DNA from: Lobosporangium transversale
Taxonomy: Eukaryota > Mortierellomycota > Mortierellomycetes > Mortierellales > Mortierellaceae
DNA: 64,000 nt
Direction: 5' to 3'
Assembly: GCF_002105155.1 (NCBI RefSeq)
Contig: NW_019029025.1
Location: 1-64,000, forward strand
Positions 60,511 through 64,000 of the stretch are shown here, piece after piece. The position numbers and the translations under genes were made by a program. The notes beneath the pieces are model-generated. The model saw nothing but the letters and a program-made list of their open reading frames with translations, was not told the DNA's origin and did not search any database. Positions within the stretch are counted from its first letter, which is position 1. Every line of letters starts with the position of its first letter.

Positions 60511-62266
60511 ATCAGGCATTATTTATAGTGTATATATTTACTAAACCCTTCTTTCTCAACTTAAAAAACTTATAGCTACGAGCGATGGCAGCCTTGCATC
60601 AACGCAGTCATCAATCGAAAGTATTCATGCGAAACTTTTAGCATCTTTTGCTAAACTCAGCTCGGATAAAGAAAAGGCATTCGAGATCATGCGTTCCGAA
60701 ATCCAAAAGTGGGAGAAAAACGAGAAACATTTCCGTCTGTTGCTCACTGAGAATGAGAATCTCTCGACAACTCGCACAGGTGAAAAGTCTTCGCTCGCGC
60801 GGCACGCGCTCGAGGAAGCCTACATTGCCCGCAACTCTATGGCCTCAGAGCGTACTCATTCATTCACTTCCTCCATCCACACAGGATCCGACGACATCTT
60901 TTACGATGCTGATGACACTGTTTTGACTGCAGATCTGTCATCAGCAGACTTATCGGACCTTGAAGGGGCTGGCTTTGATGATCATGATGATGATAATGAT
61001 AACTCAAGTGATGACGAATCAGCAGAGGAGCCCGCAAAAGAACCACAGCCCGAAGAGGTGAAGGCACCACAGCCTACAGTGTCTAGCAATGACCCTCTGT
61101 CCGAAGGTCCTATTGTCCGTCGGTCAGTACTTCCTGCGCCAGTATCTGGAGAAGACATCTCGTTGCTTTCGATTTTAAGAAAGAATGTGGGCAAGGATCT
61201 ATCGACCGTAGCCATGCCCGTCTCGTTGAATGAACCTATCAATGTTTTGCAAAGATTATGTGAAGAGCTGGAGTATAGCGAATTGCTGGACAAGGCTGCT
61301 GGACTCTCCGATAGCTTGGATCGACTAGTATATGTTTCTGCATTTGCTGTGAGTGGATACGCCACTACCCAGTGGCGTGCTGCCCGTAAGCCCTTCAATC
61401 CTCTTCATGGAGAGACATTTGAATATGTTTGCCCCGAGAAGGGCTTTAAATTCATTTCAGAAAAGGTTAGCCACTACCCACCTATCATGGCTTGTCATGC
61501 TGATTCTGTGAATGGTTGGACCTTGGCAATGGATTCGAGAGCAAAGACCAAGTTCTGGGGCAAGTCTATGGAGCTCATGCCCAACGGCACGATTCATATT
61601 CACTTCCAAAAGACTGGAGACCATTTCACGATCCACAAGCCATCAACATGGATGCGTAACCTGATGGCCGGTACCAAATATCTGGAACATACAGGAGATC
61701 TCAAAGTAGTCAACCATGCAACCCGCGAAACCTGTGTATTGACTTTTAAGGAATCTAGCTTCTTTGCTGGTACCAAGAATGAGGTTGTCGGTAGTGTGAT
61801 GGATGCAAGCGGAGCCAAGAAGCGCTCCTTGCAAGGAAAGTGGAATGAATCCTTGATGGAGGAACTCGGACCCAACAAATTCGAACGTCTGTGGAAGGTC
61901 AACAACCCACCACCCAACCATGAGAAATACTATGGCTTCACAGAGTTCACCATTCACTTGAACGAGATGACCAAGGGATTGGAGGCCAAGTTGCCAAAGA
62001 CAGATACACGTTTCCGTCCAGATCAGTCGTTGTTTGAGCGTGGTCTGGTGGAGGAAGCAGACAAGGAGAAGTTGCGTGTGGAACAAAAACAGCGCGATCT
62101 ACGCAAGACGATGGAGGCTAACGGAGAGCCATGGGTGGTACGCTGGTTTGAGAAGCGTCCTGATCCACAGACAGATGACCCTGAGGGCCAGACCTGGCAT
62201 TACAAGGGCGGTTACTGGGAGACCCGTGAGACTGGCCAGTGGAACGAGCCAGTTACTCTTTGGTAG
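58811..62266 (+). CDS. Oxysterol-binding protein with GOLD, PH and ORD domains (Osh3-like)
   Basis: Lipid-transfer protein of membrane contact sites. Exons 58811-59405, 59623-59760, 59876-60451, 60576-62266 give exactly 999 residues. Residues 1-225 form a GOLD-like domain with a Ser-rich insert (VFQHYVHIDQADKTLVWWF to GSYVLVFDNSFS). A PH domain follows at about 230-330 (GWMLKKKRKRMQGWAKRWFQID), then a coiled, acidic linker and the ORD lipid-binding domain from about 640: LRKNVGKDLSTVAMPVSLNEP, KPFNPLHGETFE, and the fingerprint position reads EKVSHYPP (732-739) instead of EQVSHHPP. The end, QTWHYKGGYWE, is typical of ORP proteins. GOLD-PH-ORD order points to Osh3. A short leader intron region precedes an A-run-rich intron 1. 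Ligand and activity are uncertain because of the altered fingerprint. Confidence 0.9.
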
Positions 62267-62383
62267 TGCAGCTGTAAACCGATTTTGTCAATTAAAAAAT
62301 ACAATTAGATTTTGATTTACACTACGACTGTCTGCTGTATTTTTTTTTTTTTTTTTTGTTGCGCATTATCCTTTTCCTTCTCA

Positions 62384-63381
62384 ATGAACTCATTCGTGTC
62401 CATGCTTAACCAGACAGTGCAACGGGTCAGGATTCCGTTCATCAGCTCAGCAAGGACAACACCATTAATATCAACATCAAGTGCATTTGCACAGGAGCAA
62501 TTTTCAAAGAATGTAAAAAGGCACATTCACTTCTCCAACACAGTACAACATCCTCGAAAGGCAAAGACGGCACATGGAGGAAGCATTCGTGATCAAGCCT
62601 CTTTTGGAAACTATACTCGACTAGTTCCCACATCACTAAAGTTAGGAGTCACACCACCGGACGTCAATAAACTGGTTCCGCCTCATATCCTACGACCCAG
62701 CTATGCCCTTCGAGGCGAACCATCCGAGTGGGCTTCGACTATTCCAATCAATGGATCAGAAGCAATTGAAGGATGCCGCAAAGCTGGTCAGTTGGCAAAG
62801 AAAATTTTACAGCTAGGAGGATCGCTTGTAAAGGTAAGAAAAGAAAAAAAAAAAAAAAAAAAAAAAAAAAGATTGCGAGGGTCCGATTTCTTGTGATCTA
62901 CGGTTGAGGTATATCCTATGTTGATCAACTATTTAATTGTCTTTTCTAAATATGATCTTTCTTTGGGACTAGCCAGGGATAACGACGAACGAAATTGATC
63001 GGATCTTACATGAGGCGATCATTACCAGCAACGCATATCCATCACCACTAAACTATATGGGATTCCCAAAATCAGTCTGTACTTCAGTTTCCAACGTGAT
63101 CGCTCATGGAATCCCAGACGAGTAAGAGAGAGACATGGACTGAATTGCGAGAAATGGAGATACTACATTTTTTTTTTTGAGTTTTAGCACACCACCAACC
63201 TCGTATCTTATTAATTTATACTTTTTTTTTTTTTTTTTTTTTTTTTTCTATAGCCGCTGCCTTGAGGATGGCGATATCATCAACGTTGATATTACAGTAT
63301 GTCTCTAGGAAATCATCCCTGTACTGAATTATTATCAAAAACTAGGGTTTATCTATGTTAAGCTCCTGTCTTTAATACGTA

Positions 63382-63412
<31 letters not shown>

Positions 63413-63944
63413 CAAGGTTTACTTGAATGGGTATCATGGCGACACATCAGCCACGTTTCTTGTAGGCAACGTAGATGAGCCAGGACGAGAGCTTGTTGAG
63501 AGGACGAAGGAATCATTGGACGCAGCAATTGATATCTGTGGACCAGGTGTGCCCTTGAACAGGATCGGAAAAACAATCCAGGCTATTGCAGACAAATATA
63601 AATATAGCGTTTCGGAGCAGTTTTCAGGACATGGTATAGGTAAAGAGTTTCATTGTCTACCTCTGATTTATCACCATGGTACGTGAAGATGTGACATTAC
63701 GAGAAAAGAACGCTGTTTGTGCATGGTGCTGTTTATTTTTGCTGTGTGTTATGTGCTTGTATGTAATGTGAAGTTTGGTATTTGTGTCTACGTAGATAAT
63801 GACGAGGAGGGCTTGATGGAGAAGGGAATGATCTTTACGATCGAGCCCATGTTTTGCCAGGGTGCATCCATGGGGGTCCAATGGCCCGATAAGTGGACTG
63901 TGTCCACAGTGGATGGAGGCAGAAGTGCACAATTTGAACACACT
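62384..63944 (+). CDS. Methionine aminopeptidase, type I, partial at right edge
   Basis: Metalloprotease removing initiator methionine. Exons 62384-62833, 62973-63121, 63254-63296, 63417-63678, 63796-63944, and continuing beyond 64000; phases all agree. Metal ligands are visible in order: Asp in INVDIT, Asp in [10 protein letters not shown], His in GHGIGKEFH, Glu in TIEPMF and Glu in FEHT. The first 90 residues are basic, hydroxylated and rich in Arg/Ser ([19 protein letters not shown]), resembling a mitochondrial presequence, and there is no zinc-finger extension, so the organellar MetAP1D form is likely (inference). The last 56 bp contain the start of another intron (GTAAGT at 63945) with an A-run. 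Confidence 0.93.
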
Positions 63945-64000
63945 GTAAGTTTCTTTGCTGTTTAGTAGGAAAAAAAAAAAAAAAAAAAAAAAAGTGGTGG

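Overview
The window is eukaryotic nuclear DNA from a filamentous fungus. Genes are dense and split by short GT-AG introns, there is no operon structure, and homopolymeric A/T tracts fill many introns and intergenic spacers. The gene set (MINDY deubiquitinase, Pof3/Dia2-type F-box protein, Atg10, Med16, CSC1 channel, Osh3-like oxysterol-binding protein, MPC2, WD40 remnants) together with intron density and base composition suggests an early-diverging fungus, most likely Mucoromycota/Mortierellomycotina. That placement is inference. All exon structures were assembled by hand from splice signals, reading phase and family conservation; there is no transcript evidence.

Left part (1-20.5 kb). This is a housekeeping block: triosephosphate isomerase (cut by the left edge), a TPR/F-box/LRR protein, a MINDY deubiquitinase with a C-terminal CaaX box, mitochondrial pyruvate carrier 2, a CSC1/TMEM63 channel, the autophagy E2-like enzyme Atg10, alanine aminotransferase, methylthioribulose-1-phosphate dehydratase (methionine salvage) and a signal-peptide-peptidase-like aspartyl protease whose signature motifs are altered.

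Middle (20.5-28.0 kb). A 7,490-bp DNA transposon lies here. It has 1,146-bp terminal inverted repeats with no difference I can see, TA target duplications and CAGTGGAATCTCGAT ends typical of the pogo/Tigger group. It carries a Tigger-like DDD transposase, whose catalytic part is intact but whose N-terminal part is broken by frame shifts. It also carries a second, fully open six-exon gene for a protein with a PD-(D/E)XK nuclease motif. This transposase plus nuclease pair inside very long inverted repeats is the best candidate for a little-described system in the window. About 100 bp outside the right end is a short interstitial TTAGGG-type telomeric tract.

Right part (28-64 kb). It holds a MATH-domain protein, Mediator subunit 16, a decayed WD40 gene beside a small secreted cysteine-rich protein, a gene-poor 4.7-kb stretch, a three-repeat MYB regulator with an apparent 2.2-kb intron inside its first MYB repeat, a DHA2-type MFS transporter, an AlkB-family (ALKBH6-like) dioxygenase, a GOLD-PH-ORD oxysterol-binding protein and a type I methionine aminopeptidase cut by the right edge. 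Neighbours do not form a pathway; they are mostly independent housekeeping genes arranged as divergent or convergent pairs.
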